Counted from the stretch's first letter, positions 41,163 to 50,499 are shown. The stretch: 61,832 nt of DNA from Rhodocyclaceae bacterium (GCA_020445745.1 JAGRGB010000024.1:1-61832), one strand, 5' to 3'. Notes: generated from the sequence alone by a model not told the origin. Numbers and translations: made by a program.

Positions 41163-44100
41163 CTACAGGTTCTCGGCCTGCGGCCGCCGTGGCGCGCCGG
41201 CACCCTTGCCGCCCTTGAGTGCGACCTCGAATTCCCACAGCGCCGCCAGCGCTTCGTCGTAGCGCAGTCCCTCGACCAGATCGAGGATCGGTTCGAAGCG
41301 CACCAGCCACGACGAATCGCGCAGGATGTCGACGATCCGGCGGGCACAATTCTCGGCGGACAGGGCAAAGCTCTTCAGCAGACCGCGCAGCTCGCCGACC
41401 AGGGTCAGGACTTCGGCCGTCGGCACGGTCTCGCCGAGTTCGGCCTGCGGGCCCGGGCGCGCCTGCGTCCACGGCTCGATCGCCTGCAGGAAGCCCTGGA
41501 TGGTTTCCTCGAACTGCTGCCGCAGCGTGGGCAGGGTGTCCGCGCCATCGACCAGCGCTGCATTGAGCGCCTGCGCGTGGTCGAACACCGCGCTGGCGGC
41601 AAGATACCCCGCCTGGCTCTGGAGCCGTTCCAGATAGGCCGCCGCGGCATCGATGTCCCGGCCATCGATCAGGCTGCCGAGGCGTGCCACGGCGTGGGCG
41701 TGCTCGGTCGAGAAACTACGCAACAGGCTGAAGAACAGCACCTGGTCGCCCTGCAGCTGTCGCATCGCGAAACGGCGATCGATGCCCTCGATCGCCGGGA
41801 ACGACACTTCGTCGCCCCGTGGCTCCGCCTGCCGCGGCACGACCGACACCGGCTCGTCGCGCACGCGCTCGACGTGGCTGCGCAGCGACAGCACGAGAGC
41901 GGCCGGATCGATCGGCTTGGCCAGGAAATCGTTCATGCCGGAGGCGAACGCGCGATCGCGTTCGCTGGCGATCGCGCTCGCAGTCAGCGCGATCACCGGC
42001 ACCGTGCGCCAGGCCTCGGCCTGGCGCAATCCGCGTGTGACCGCACAACCGTCCATGCCGGGCATCTGCATGTCCATCAGCACCGCATCGTAGCGTTCGC
42101 CGACCGTGGACATGCGAGCCAGCACGTCTTCCCCGGAGCGGCACACCGTCACGACGGCCCCTTCGTGCTCGAGAATCCGCTGGCAGACATCCAGGTTCAT
42201 CGGACTGTCGTCGACGACGAGGACGCGGATGCCGTACAGCCATTGGCAATCGTTGCCGTCGATGCGGGTGTGGCGCATGACGTGGTCGACGCCGAGACCA
42301 TGGGCACAGGCCGCGCCGTTCATCGCGTTGAACAGGCTCGACGCATCGATCGGCTTGGTGACGACGGCATCTGCCAGCATCGCCCCGTCCTGTCTGCGGA
42401 ATTCGGCATCTTCGGCCGCCGGCACCATCACGACGCCCGCCAGCGGCACATCCCACAGCCTTGTCCGGATCCGCTTGATCGCCTCGATGCCATCCATTTC
42501 CGGCAGGTGCCAGTCGGCCAGCACGCCGTCCAGGCGCAGCCCGGATTCGTAGGTCTTCAGCACGCGCTCGACCAGGGCCCTGCCACTGTCAACGGTGTCC
42601 ACCTGCCAATTGAAGCGCTCGCCGATCTGCACCATCACCTGGCGCTCGGCAGCGTCGCCGACCGCCACGACCAGGCGCAACTGGCCCTCGGCAATCGCCG
42701 CTTCGGAGGCGCTCGATGCGGCTTCCGCCCGTTCCACGAGGACCTCGAACCAGAACGTGCTGCCCTCGCCCTCGACGCGGTCGAGGCCGGCACGGCCGCC
42801 GAGCATCTCCGACAGATGGCGGACGATCGACAGGCCCAGGCCGGTGCCGCCGAAGCGTCGCGAGGTGGACACGTCGGCCTGCACGAACGGCGCAAAGAGC
42901 TTGTCGCGCAGCGCCTGGGGCACACCGATGCCGGTATCGGTCACCCAGCAACGCAGGCGCAGGTCGCCGGCAGCCGGCGCCGGGTCGACAGCCTCCATGC
43001 CGACCGTGACGCTGCCCTGGTCGGTGAACTTGATCGCGTTGCTCAGCAGATTGGCCAGGATCTGCTTGAAGCGGCGGACATCGCCGATCACCGACGGAGG
43101 AATTTCTGCCGGCAGCGGCAGCACCTTCAGCGCCAGCCCCTTGTGTCGCGCCAGCGCATCGAACATCGACCGAAGCTCGCCGAGCAGGGCTGCCGGCGCG
43201 AACGGCACCGGGTCGAGCTGCATTTCGCCGGCCTCGATCTTGGACAGGTCGAGCACGTCGTCGATCAGTTCGAGCAGGGAGCGACTGGCAATGCCGATGG
43301 TCTCGACGTGCTTGCGCTGCTCGCCGCTGAGCTTGGTGAGGCCGAGCAGATAGGCCGAACCGATCACCGCATTGAGCGGCGTGCGGATCTCGTGACTGGT
43401 GTTGGCCAGGAATGCCGACTTGGCACGGTTGGCACGCTCCGCCTCCTGGCGGGCCGCTTCGGTTTCCGATCGGGACACCGTGAGCCGTTCGACGGCGGCC
43501 TTCAGGCCACGCTCGGCAACCCGCTGATTCTCGATCGATTGTTTCAGGGAGCGGTTCGCGTCGGCGAGCAGCTCGGCCTCCCGGCGATAGGCCTGCTGCG
43601 CCTGCAGCCGACCCTGGGCCGCCACCGAAAAGCGCCACAGGGACCACGCGGCGACCGCCAGGATCAGCAGCGCGCTGGCCCCCACGATGCCCCAGGCGAC
43701 CGCGCACCTGTCGCGGATCTCCGCCGGCGGCACATGGGCGACGATCCGCCAGCGCAGCGAAGGGTCGCCCTCGGCAAACTCCGGCAACACGGTCGGCGTC
43801 GTCCATGTCCAGAAGCCCGACGCGTTCATCAGGCGGCCCTCCGCCTGCGCCCCCATCTCGGCCCACACCGCCGGATGGCGCTGTCCGAAGGTCTCGCCAC
43901 GCCCCAGCATGAAGCCCCATTCGTCCTCGCTACGCACGCTGCTCAACCAGAACCCGTCCGCGTTCAGCAGATACGTCCGGGTGGCGCCGGAAATCGCGCG
44001 GAAGCGATCGAGGATCCGTGCTGCATGGACGTTCAGCACGAAGATGCCGTGGGCACCCCCTGCCCGGTCGAACACCCGCGAGACCAGCCGGAGGGTCGGC

Positions 44101-44672
44101 ACATGGGGCTGCGAGATCACGCCGTGCTCGACATTGAGGTCGAGCGCCGACACGTAGACCTCGCCCGGCGCCAGCCCGAGCCCGGCCACCACGTAGGGCC
44201 GCCCGGACTTGTCCTGCAGATCGGCGTCGCCGACCCGCCGTATCACGCCGCTCCCATCCTGGTCGAGGCGGACCTTTTCGATGCCTTTCTCGTCGATCCA
44301 GCGGATCTGGAAGCGATCGTCGGCCCGGGACAGCATCGTCAGGAACTCGTCGGCGACCACCTCGAGATCCGGCGTCGCCGCGTTGAACTGGCGGATCAGC
44401 CTCGGCTCGCGCCGGGTCATGCTGCGCAGGGCGTCCGCATAGACCAACAGGACGTCGTCGAGGTGGGTCTTCAGCTGGGCCGCGACGCGGATCGCCGGCC
44501 GCTCGACATCCGCCTCCACGTTGCGCTCGGCCAGCAGCCCCACCGCCAGCGCGCACAGCGCGACCAGCCCGAAGATCGGCAGGAACAGGCCCCAGAATCG
44601 TCGTGCGACGCCTTCCGGCGTATCCTTCGACCGCCCCGCCAGCCGGGGCACGGGTTCAGCAATCGACGACAT
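41163..44672 (-). CDS. Hybrid sensor histidine kinase with two receivers and a degenerate HPt domain
   Basis: A 1169-residue membrane kinase. A helix near residues 27-48 and another near 330-350 enclose a large periplasmic Cache-like sensor (PYVVAGLGLAPGEVYVSALD). The kinase core has HEIRTPLNAVIGSAYLLG, NLLSNAIKFTDQGSV, DTGIGVPQALRDKLFAPF and GGTGLGLSI. Receiver 1 is partly degenerate at its acidic pocket but keeps LADWHLPEMDG; receiver 2 is intact (VLVVDDSPMN, LMDMQMPGMDG, LAKPID). Near residue 1015 the HPt helix reads YLERLQSQAGYLAAS, where families have H-x-LKG: the phosphoacceptor His is replaced by Glu. The final phosphate step must use another protein, or not occur. Confidence 0.94.
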   Translation of the reverse strand: MSSIAEPVPRLAGRSKDTPEGVARRFWGLFLPIFGLVALCALAVGLLAERNVEADVERPAIRVAAQLKTHLDDVLLVYADALRSMTRREPRLIRQFNAATPDLEVVADEFLTMLSRADDRFQIRWIDEKGIEKVRLDQDGSGVIRRVGDADLQDKSGRPYVVAGLGLAPGEVYVSALDLNVEHGVISQPHVPTLRLVSRVFDRAGGAHGIFVLNVHAARILDRFRAISGATRTYLLNADGFWLSSVRSEDEWGFMLGRGETFGQRHPAVWAEMGAQAEGRLMNASGFWTWTTPTVLPEFAEGDPSLRWRIVAHVPPAEIRDRCAVAWGIVGASALLILAVAAWSLWRFSVAAQGRLQAQQAYRREAELLADANRSLKQSIENQRVAERGLKAAVERLTVSRSETEAARQEAERANRAKSAFLANTSHEIRTPLNAVIGSAYLLGLTKLSGEQRKHVETIGIASRSLLELIDDVLDLSKIEAGEMQLDPVPFAPAALLGELRSMFDALARHKGLALKVLPLPAEIPPSVIGDVRRFKQILANLLSNAIKFTDQGSVTVGMEAVDPAPAAGDLRLRCWVTDTGIGVPQALRDKLFAPFVQADVSTSRRFGGTGLGLSIVRHLSEMLGGRAGLDRVEGEGSTFWFEVLVERAEAASSASEAAIAEGQLRLVVAVGDAAERQVMVQIGERFNWQVDTVDSGRALVERVLKTYESGLRLDGVLADWHLPEMDGIEAIKRIRTRLWDVPLAGVVMVPAAEDAEFRRQDGAMLADAVVTKPIDASSLFNAMNGAACAHGLGVDHVMRHTRIDGNDCQWLYGIRVLVVDDSPMNLDVCQRILEHEGAVVTVCRSGEDVLARMSTVGERYDAVLMDMQMPGMDGCAVTRGLRQAEAWRTVPVIALTASAIASERDRAFASGMNDFLAKPIDPAALVLSLRSHVERVRDEPVSVVPRQAEPRGDEVSFPAIEGIDRRFAMRQLQGDQVLFFSLLRSFSTEHAHAVARLGSLIDGRDIDAAAAYLERLQSQAGYLAASAVFDHAQALNAALVDGADTLPTLRQQFEETIQGFLQAIEPWTQARPGPQAELGETVPTAEVLTLVGELRGLLKSFALSAENCARRIVDILRDSSWLVRFEPILDLVEGLRYDEALAALWEFEVALKGGKGAGAPRRPQAENL

Positions 44673-45075
44673 GTATCTCGGGCCTATGGCGAGACAGACG
44701 AATCCGGGCGGCGGGCCGGATGGTCATCGAGACGGAGCATACGTAGGGGTGCTTGCGGCCCATGACGCCGATTAGACATCAAATCGGCATTCCATGTCGC
44801 AAACGAGGTCTTTGTCGATCGTCCGCCTGGCCATCGCCCCGGGCCGCGCCGGCGCGCGATCCGCACGCCCCGCCCCGCCCCGGCGTCGATTCGCCCGCGG
44901 GGCGCGAGCCGCAGCGCAGGCCACCGCAGCCCGGTCCGCCGCTCGCGCGCACGGTCGGGGAGCCGGTGACCTACGGGCGAAAGGGGTGCGACGGGGCACG
45001 AGCGCTTCCGCCGGTGGCTTGCCGGCCAGCGCGACGTGGGGCCGACAGCTCGCGCGACGGCCCACTCGACCGGCC
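44673..45075. other. Intergenic region without a recognisable gene
   Basis: About 400 bases between the methyltransferase stop and the hybrid kinase start, both leftward. It should hold the kinase promoter. No RNA gene or conserved frame is apparent. Confidence 0.5.
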
Positions 45076-46017
45076 TCAGGCGTCGAAGGCGCGGGCGATC
45101 GCCGCGACGTGACGGTAGTCGGTGCCGCAGCAGCCCCCGACCACCGCCAGCCCCGGCAGCAGCCGCCGCAGCTCGCGGTAGTCGGTGCCCAGCTCTTCCG
45201 GGTCGCCCTCGTCCAGTTCGCTCGCCTCGTCCAGCTCCGCGTGGCTGAGTCGCGAGGCGTTGGCGCGCAGGCCGCGGATGCGCTCGCGCCAGTCGCCGCC
45301 CTCGGCCAGCCGCTGCCGGAAGTGGCTGGGATGGGCGCAGTTGATCATGTAGTAGGCCGGCGTGGCGTCGGTCGCGGCATCGGTCTCGCGGATCGCGTCG
45401 TCGAGGCTCTGGCCCGACGGCAGCCGGCCGTCGGTTTCGAGGGTGAACGAGATCACCACCGGCATGCCGGCCGTCCGCGCGGCGCGGGCGATGCCGATCG
45501 CCTCCTCGACGTAGTTCAGCGTGAACGCCGAGATCAGATCGGCCTCGGTGTCGGCGAAGGTGGCGATCTGCTCGCCGTGGTAGTCGGCGGCCTCGGCGGC
45601 ACTCATCCGACGCTCGGCGCGGTAGCCGTCGCCGCGCGGCCCGAGGTTGCCGCTGATCACCGCGTCCGGCGTCGTGGCCGCGGTGCGGTCGCGCAGCTCG
45701 ACCATCAGCGCCAGCGCTTCACGGTTCGCCTCGCGCAGGGTGTCTACCGAGTAGCCCAGCAATGCGCCCCAGTCGCGGCTGGCCCGCCAGGTCGGCGCCT
45801 CGAGGACGATGCCGCGGCCACTCGCCGCGGCCAGCTCGAGATAGCGCCGGTAGTAGCGGCGCAGGGTTTCACGGCCGTCGGCATCGCCGGCCAGCGTGAA
45901 GGCGGCGAAATGGGGCAGGTCGACGCCGTGGTGGAAGATCAGGTCGGTCTCGAGGCCGCCGTCGGTGACGAAGGCGCGGCCGGCGAGTTGCGGCAGTTGA
46001 TGGCGATAGCGTGGCAT
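45076..46017 (-). CDS. Homocysteine S-methyltransferase family protein
   Basis: A 313-residue zinc-dependent methyltransferase of the BHMT/MmuM family. It begins with FVTDGGLETDLIFHHGVDLP, and the zinc cysteines are in MINCAHPSHF and VVGGCCGTDYRHV. Such enzymes transfer a methyl group from S-methylmethionine, betaine or AdoMet to homocysteine to make methionine; the donor cannot be read here. I chose the ATG at 46017, preceded by AAGGAGAGAGACAG. It lies 29 bases after the fatty acid hydroxylase gene and is probably in an operon with it. Confidence 0.92.
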   Translation of the reverse strand: MPRYRHQLPQLAGRAFVTDGGLETDLIFHHGVDLPHFAAFTLAGDADGRETLRRYYRRYLELAAASGRGIVLEAPTWRASRDWGALLGYSVDTLREANREALALMVELRDRTAATTPDAVISGNLGPRGDGYRAERRMSAAEAADYHGEQIATFADTEADLISAFTLNYVEEAIGIARAARTAGMPVVISFTLETDGRLPSGQSLDDAIRETDAATDATPAYYMINCAHPSHFRQRLAEGGDWRERIRGLRANASRLSHAELDEASELDEGDPEELGTDYRELRRLLPGLAVVGGCCGTDYRHVAAIARAFDA

Positions 46018-46046
46018 CTGTCTCTCTCCTTGTCGGGTGGTCGGTG

Positions 46047-46847
46047 TCACTTCTGAGCGTAGCCCAGGGGCCGCAACGGCTCCCGCGGCTGCCCGCCGGC
46101 GTCCTGCGCGATGTCGCGCGCCAGCAGCATGTCGGTCACGCGCTGCGAGGCGCCGTGCCAGAAGCCGGTCGGGGCGTCGAAGTCGGTCGGATTGCGCCAC
46201 GTGCCGAAGATCATGTCGATCACCGGCAGGTCACTGTAGTTGTAGCCGTGGATGCCGCGCCCGTGATGCAGGCGGTGGGCCTCGGGGCGCTGCACGAGGT
46301 AGCCGAGCCAGCGCGGGGTGCGCACGTTGGCATGCTGGAGCACGGCCAGCAGGGTGACCGTGACGAGCACGATCGTCGCCGCCGCCGGCGTGATGCCGAC
46401 CAGCAGCACCAGGCTCAGGCTGCCCAGCAGGGTCCATCCCACCATGTCCGCGGGGCTGAACCAGAACGCGCCCCAGGTATCGATCCGTTCGGCGCTGTGG
46501 TGCATCTGGTGAAAGGTCCGCCACAGGCGGTCCGAAGCGTGCATCGCGCGATGCCAGACGTATACCGCGGCCTCGTAGATCAGCAGCCCGGCCAGCGCAC
46601 CGCCGACGGTGCCGAGGCCGCTCAGGTCGAACAGCTGGAAGGTGGCCAGGTGTTCGTCCCAGACCAGCGGCAGATAGCTCGACAGCATGAAATAGGCGGC
46701 GAAGGACAGCGCGGTGCGGGCCTTCCAGCCGGGCACGTCGGGAAGCTTGCGGGCCGGCCGGCTGGCCTCCCACAGCATCAGCAGGCCAAAGGCGGCGAAC
46801 AGGCCGAGGTTGATCGGATCGACTAGTATTTCAATCGGACTTGGCAT
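46047..46847 (-). CDS. Sterol desaturase/fatty acid hydroxylase family membrane protein
   Basis: A 266-residue di-iron membrane oxygenase. About four hydrophobic helices surround the histidine clusters WHRAMHASDRLWRTFHQMHH and AHRLHHGRGIHGYNYSDLP, which match the H-x3-H, H-x2-HH and H-x2-HH pattern of the superfamily. These enzymes hydroxylate or desaturate lipids. The ATG at 46847 has GGAG upstream and a sensible N terminus (MPSPIEILVDPINLG). It is divergent from the GlxA-type regulator, 80 bases away, which suggests control by that regulator. Confidence 0.92.
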   Translation of the reverse strand: MPSPIEILVDPINLGLFAAFGLLMLWEASRPARKLPDVPGWKARTALSFAAYFMLSSYLPLVWDEHLATFQLFDLSGLGTVGGALAGLLIYEAAVYVWHRAMHASDRLWRTFHQMHHSAERIDTWGAFWFSPADMVGWTLLGSLSLVLLVGITPAAATIVLVTVTLLAVLQHANVRTPRWLGYLVQRPEAHRLHHGRGIHGYNYSDLPVIDMIFGTWRNPTDFDAPTGFWHGASQRVTDMLLARDIAQDAGGQPREPLRPLGYAQK

Positions 46848-46927
46848 GACGGGTTCTCCTTCGCTGTTGTCGTGGTGCAAAGGTAGGCCCGACCGAGCCG
46901 AGGCACTAAAGCCATATCGGAAGCAAA

Positions 46928-47986
46928 GTGGACAAATCGGCCAGTTCGAAGCCAGCGCGGCACGATCCGCGGCCGGTCCCGGTCGCAATCGTCGCCATCC
47001 CCGAGACCACCGCCTCGGTCGTCTACGGGATGTACGACATGTTCAAGTGCGCCGGGCGCGACTGGTCGCTGATCACCGGCGAGGGAACGGCGCAGAGCCT
47101 GATGGCGCCGGTGGTGGTGTCCGAGCACGGCACGCCGATGACGGTAGGCAACGACGTGCGCATCGTTCCCGACCACGCCTTCGCCGACTGCCCGCCGGTG
47201 GCGCTGGTGTGCGTGCCGGAGCTCGCGGTGCCACCCGGCGAACCGATCGAAGGCCGCTTCGACGCCACCGTGCGCTGGCTCGCCCAGTGCCACCGGCAGG
47301 GGGCGATCCTCGCCACCGCCTGCTCGGGTGCGCTGCTGCTCGGCGAGGCCGGCCTGCTCGGCGGACAGGATGCGACGACCCACTGGGCCTACTGCGGCAT
47401 CCTCGCCGAGCGCTATCCGACCGCCCGCGTGCACCCCCAGCGCGCGCTGGTCGTCTCCGGCGAAGGCCAGCGCCTGGTGATGGCCGGTGGCGGCACCACC
47501 TGGCTGGATCTGGCCCTGTACCTGATCGCCCGGCTGGTGGGCGTCGAAGAGGCGATGCAGGTGGCACGCATGAACCTGATCGACTGGCACGCGATCGGCC
47601 AGCAGCCGTTCGCCCGGCTCGCTCGTACCCGCCAATCCGAGGACGCCCTGATCGCCGACTGCCAGGTATGGATCGCGGACAATTACCGGTGCCCCTCGCC
47701 GGTCGCGGCGATGGCCGGGCGTTCTGGACTGCCCGAGCGCTCGTTCAACCGGCGATTCCAGGCGGCGACCGGCCTGTCGCCAATGGAATACGTGCTGACC
47801 CTGCGGCTCGAGGAGGCGAAGCAGATGCTGGAAGCCGGTGACGAGCCGGTCGAGGGCATCGCGCTGGCCGTCGGCTACGAGGACGCCGGCTTCTTCAGCC
47901 GGCTGTTCCGGCGCAAGGTCGGCCTGACGCCGGCCCAGTACCGCAAGCGCTTCGGCGCGCTGCGGCGGGCCCTGGCCGCCGCCTGA
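46928..47986 (+). CDS. GlxA-type AraC-family transcriptional regulator
   Basis: A 352-residue regulator. Residues about 15-190 form the DJ-1/PfpI-like domain typical of GlxA regulators (ACSGALLLGEAGLLGGQDATTHWAY). Residues about 240-345 are an AraC DNA-binding domain: VAAMAGRSGLPERSFNRRFQ, GLSPMEYVLTLRLEEAKQML, IALAVGYEDAGFFSRLFRR. GlxA-type members such as GbdR and CdhR regulate betaine and carnitine use. The start is a GTG at 46928, 80 bases from the divergent hydroxylase gene, so it probably controls that pair. The neighbouring homocysteine methyltransferase would fit methyl-donor catabolism, but this is inference. Confidence 0.93.
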   Translation: MDKSASSKPARHDPRPVPVAIVAIPETTASVVYGMYDMFKCAGRDWSLITGEGTAQSLMAPVVVSEHGTPMTVGNDVRIVPDHAFADCPPVALVCVPELAVPPGEPIEGRFDATVRWLAQCHRQGAILATACSGALLLGEAGLLGGQDATTHWAYCGILAERYPTARVHPQRALVVSGEGQRLVMAGGGTTWLDLALYLIARLVGVEEAMQVARMNLIDWHAIGQQPFARLARTRQSEDALIADCQVWIADNYRCPSPVAAMAGRSGLPERSFNRRFQAATGLSPMEYVLTLRLEEAKQMLEAGDEPVEGIALAVGYEDAGFFSRLFRRKVGLTPAQYRKRFGALRRALAAA

Positions 47987-48049
47987 CGCCGCCGGGCGGC
48001 GGCGCATCGATCCCCCGGGCCGCGTCGCCGAGGGCGGCGCGATCACCGC

Positions 48050-48682
48050 TCATGCCTGCAGCACCGGCTCGGCCGCGTCGCTCAGTCTCTCGGCATCGTC
48101 GCCGTCGATCGGCCGGCCGACGCTCAGGCCCTGCCGGAACGCTTCGTCGAGCGCCAGCATCGCCGCGTCGCCGAGCACGCCGAGGCCGTCGAGCAGCTTG
48201 GTGAAGAACGCGCGCCCGGCCGCGGTGGCGACGATGTCGAAGATTTCCGCGTCGCTGAAGCCGTACCCGCGCAAGGCTTCCACGTCGCCCTGGTCCACCG
48301 CCGCGGCGTCGATCGCGACCTTGCGCGCCAAGCCGATCATCGCGCGCTCGGCCGGGCCGAGCGTGCCGGTGTCGCCATGCTCGGCCAGCGCCAGCACCTG
48401 CTCGGCACTGAAGAATGCGGTCAGCGCCTTGCCATGGGCCAGCGCACAGGCGGTGTTGCGCAGCGCATGGGCGGCGGCGAAGGTCACCAGCTCGAAGCGG
48501 CGGTCGTCCATCGGCCGGCGGATCTCGGCCAGCAGCCGGCCCCAGCGCGCCAGCACCTCGGGACGGTGGCTGAACACCTTGGCATAGTTGGGCACGTAGC
48601 CCCAGAACGCCTGCTGGCGCTGGTACATGTCGCGCACCTCGCCGGCAGCCCGGCTCGCGGCAATGGTATCGATGAAGGCCAT
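48050..48682 (-). CDS. AhpD-like/carboxymuconolactone decarboxylase family protein
   Basis: A 210-residue all-helical protein of the AhpD/CMD superfamily: FIDTIAASRAAGEVRDMYQR, VPNYAKVFSHRPEVLARW, FELVTFAAAHAL. The AhpD active site is normally C-x2-C-x3-H. Here it reads NTACALAHGKAL, keeping the second Cys and the His while the first Cys is replaced by Asn. A peroxidatic dithiol mechanism is therefore unlikely, but other CMD chemistry remains possible. It is the last gene of the leftward unit that starts with the CysK-glutaredoxin fusion. Confidence 0.88.
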   Translation of the reverse strand: MAFIDTIAASRAAGEVRDMYQRQQAFWGYVPNYAKVFSHRPEVLARWGRLLAEIRRPMDDRRFELVTFAAAHALRNTACALAHGKALTAFFSAEQVLALAEHGDTGTLGPAERAMIGLARKVAIDAAAVDQGDVEALRGYGFSDAEIFDIVATAAGRAFFTKLLDGLGVLGDAAMLALDEAFRQGLSVGRPIDGDDAERLSDAAEPVLQA

Positions 48683-48693
48683 GGTCTCGGCTC

Positions 48694-48861
48694 CTAGATC
48701 GCGTAATGTTGCAGTGGCACTTCCTCGCCGTGATCGGCGCAGTCGCCGGCGGCGCGGAGCGCGTGCACCGCGCCCCGGCCGATCGGCCGGTCGAGGGCGC
48801 GCAGCGTCGCCCTTTGCCCCGGCGCGGCGAAGTCGATCACGGGAACGTCGGTGGCATCCAT
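48694..48861 (-). CDS. Small 55-residue protein of unknown function
   Basis: A short frame (MDATDVPVIDFAAPGQRATL ... GEEVPLQHYAI) between the CysK-glutaredoxin gene and the AhpD-like gene. It has an excellent GAGGAGG ribosome site 8 bases before its ATG, and starts 13 bases after the upstream stop and ends 11 bases before the next start. One Cys is present (DCADHGEE). No family is recognised. The tight spacing on both sides argues that it is a real gene. Confidence 0.65.
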   Translation of the reverse strand: MDATDVPVIDFAAPGQRATLRALDRPIGRGAVHALRAAGDCADHGEEVPLQHYAI

Positions 48862-48874
48862 CAGGGCCTCCTCC

Positions 48875-50368
48875 TCAGGCGCTCGCGCGCGGCTGCAGCC
48901 ACCGCGGGAACAAGGTGTAGGGATCGAGATCGACGCCACCGTCGTAGGCGATGCCGCAGGCGTCGAAGCGCGCCTGCAGCGATCCTTCGCGCATCGCGTC
49001 GAACAGCTCGGTGCAGCCACCGACGTGCTCGCCGCCGACGTAGATCTGCGGGATCGTCGGGCTGCCGGTGTGGCGCGCCAGCACCGCGCGGATCTTGCCG
49101 CCACGGCCACCGGCCTGATACGCGACCGAGTCCAGGTCGACACTGCGATGGGCGACGCCGAGACGCTTGAACAGCTTGCGCACCGACCAGCAGAACTCGC
49201 ACCACTCGAGCGCGAACAGCACCACCGGCTCGTCGCGCACCAGGTCGGCGACGAAACCCTCGGCCTGCGGATCGAGCGCGGCGGCGAACGGGCTGCCCGC
49301 CGCCGCGACCTCGCAGACCTTCGGCAGGTCGAAGCGGCAGGCGGGCGTCGAACGCGACAGCGCGATCTCCTCGGCGTCCATCTCCTCGCCGATGCCGTCG
49401 AACAGCGGTGTCGACAGGTAACGCTCGCCGGTGTCCGGCAGCATGCACACCAGGTTGCTGCCCGGCGCCGCGCGGCGCGCCACCGCCAGCGCCCCGGCCA
49501 GCGTGGCACCGCTGGAGGTGCCGACGAAGATGCCCTCGCGTCGCGCCAGTTCGCGCGCGATGCGCATCGCCTCGTCGCCCGACACCGGCACGATCTCGTC
49601 CACCAGCGCCTCGTCGATCGCCGCTTCGGTCAGGCTCGAGACGAAGTCCGGGCTCCAGCCCTGCATCAGGTGTGGGCGGAAGCTCGGGTGGCTGGCGCTC
49701 GGCCGCCCGTCGGCAGCACGCGGCTGGGGGATGCCGCTGCCCAGCACCTGGGAATTGTCCGGCTCCACGGCGACCACGCGGGTGCCCTTGGCGGCCGCCT
49801 TGAGACCCCGCGCGACACCGAGCAGCGTGCCACCGGTACCGAAGCCGGAGACGAAGTAGTCCAATGGCTCGCCGTGGAAGTCCTTCAGGATCTCGTCGGC
49901 GGTGGTCCGCGTATGGGCCTCGGGGTTTGCCTCGTTGTCGAACTGGCGACACAGGAAGTAGCCGTGGGCGTCGGCCAGCTCGACGGCCTTGTCGAGCATG
50001 CCGGTGCCCTTCTCCGAGGCCGGCGTCAGCACCACCCTGGCGCCGAGGAAGCGCAGCATCTTGCGCCGCTCGACGCTGAAGTTCTCGGCCATCACGATCA
50101 CCAGCGGATAGCCGCGCTGGGCGCAGACCATCGCCAGGCCGATGCCGGTGTTGCCGCTGGTGGCCTCGATCACGGTCTGGCCGGGCTCGAGTTCGCCGCG
50201 GCGCTCGGCGGCCTCGATCACGGCCAGCGCCATGCGGTCCTTGACCGAGCCCATCGGGTTGAAGGACTCGAGCTTGACGTAGACGTTGACGCCCGTCGGC
50301 GCCAGCCGCGCGAGCTTCACCAGTGGCGTGTCGCCGACCGTGCCGAGTATGTTGTCGTACCTGGCCAT
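48875..50368 (-). CDS. Cysteine synthase-glutaredoxin fusion protein
   Basis: A 497-residue fusion. Residues 1-310 are a PLP-dependent O-acetylserine sulfhydrylase-like enzyme: GTVGDTPLVKLARL, NPMGSVKDR with PLP lysine K43, IEATSGNTGIGLAM, and the PLP phosphate loop FGTGGTLLGVARGL. After a linker of about 70 residues comes a glutaredoxin domain: PVVLFALEWCEFCWSVRKLF with a dithiol C390-E-F-C393, then TGSPTIPQIYVGGEHVGGC, including the cis-Pro and GG glutathione-site residues. A glutaredoxin joined to a cysteine synthase suggests coupling of thiol reduction to sulfur insertion. GAGGAGACAGCA precedes the ATG at 50368. It is divergent from the BTAD regulator. Confidence 0.93.
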   Translation of the reverse strand: MARYDNILGTVGDTPLVKLARLAPTGVNVYVKLESFNPMGSVKDRMALAVIEAAERRGELEPGQTVIEATSGNTGIGLAMVCAQRGYPLVIVMAENFSVERRKMLRFLGARVVLTPASEKGTGMLDKAVELADAHGYFLCRQFDNEANPEAHTRTTADEILKDFHGEPLDYFVSGFGTGGTLLGVARGLKAAAKGTRVVAVEPDNSQVLGSGIPQPRAADGRPSASHPSFRPHLMQGWSPDFVSSLTEAAIDEALVDEIVPVSGDEAMRIARELARREGIFVGTSSGATLAGALAVARRAAPGSNLVCMLPDTGERYLSTPLFDGIGEEMDAEEIALSRSTPACRFDLPKVCEVAAAGSPFAAALDPQAEGFVADLVRDEPVVLFALEWCEFCWSVRKLFKRLGVAHRSVDLDSVAYQAGGRGGKIRAVLARHTGSPTIPQIYVGGEHVGGCTELFDAMREGSLQARFDACGIAYDGGVDLDPYTLFPRWLQPRASA

Positions 50369-50477
50369 TGCTGTCTCCTCTCTATCGGGGTCCGGGGCTG
50401 TCGATACGCTTGCCATGCTCGGCGGCGAGCGAGGAATCCAGCGTTGGAGTGATCGTGGTTTTTGGCCCTCGCGGGAT

Positions 50478-50499
50478 GCCGCGGGGGCCTTGCCGCGGC
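50478..50499. promoter_or_regulatory. Inverted repeat abutting the BTAD-regulator promoter
   Basis: GCCGCGG and CCGCGGC (50478-50484, 50493-50499) form a perfect 7-bp inverted repeat ending just before the putative -35 element, in the 192-base region shared by the divergent cysK-grx and regulator genes. It could be an operator; in DNA this GC-rich, chance is also possible. Confidence 0.3.

Noticed and set aside
41577-44765. A rightward open frame of over 1000 codons opposite the hybrid histidine kinase
   Set aside because: It is His/Arg/Gln-rich with no recognisable domain and mirrors the codon bias of the kinase gene on the other strand.
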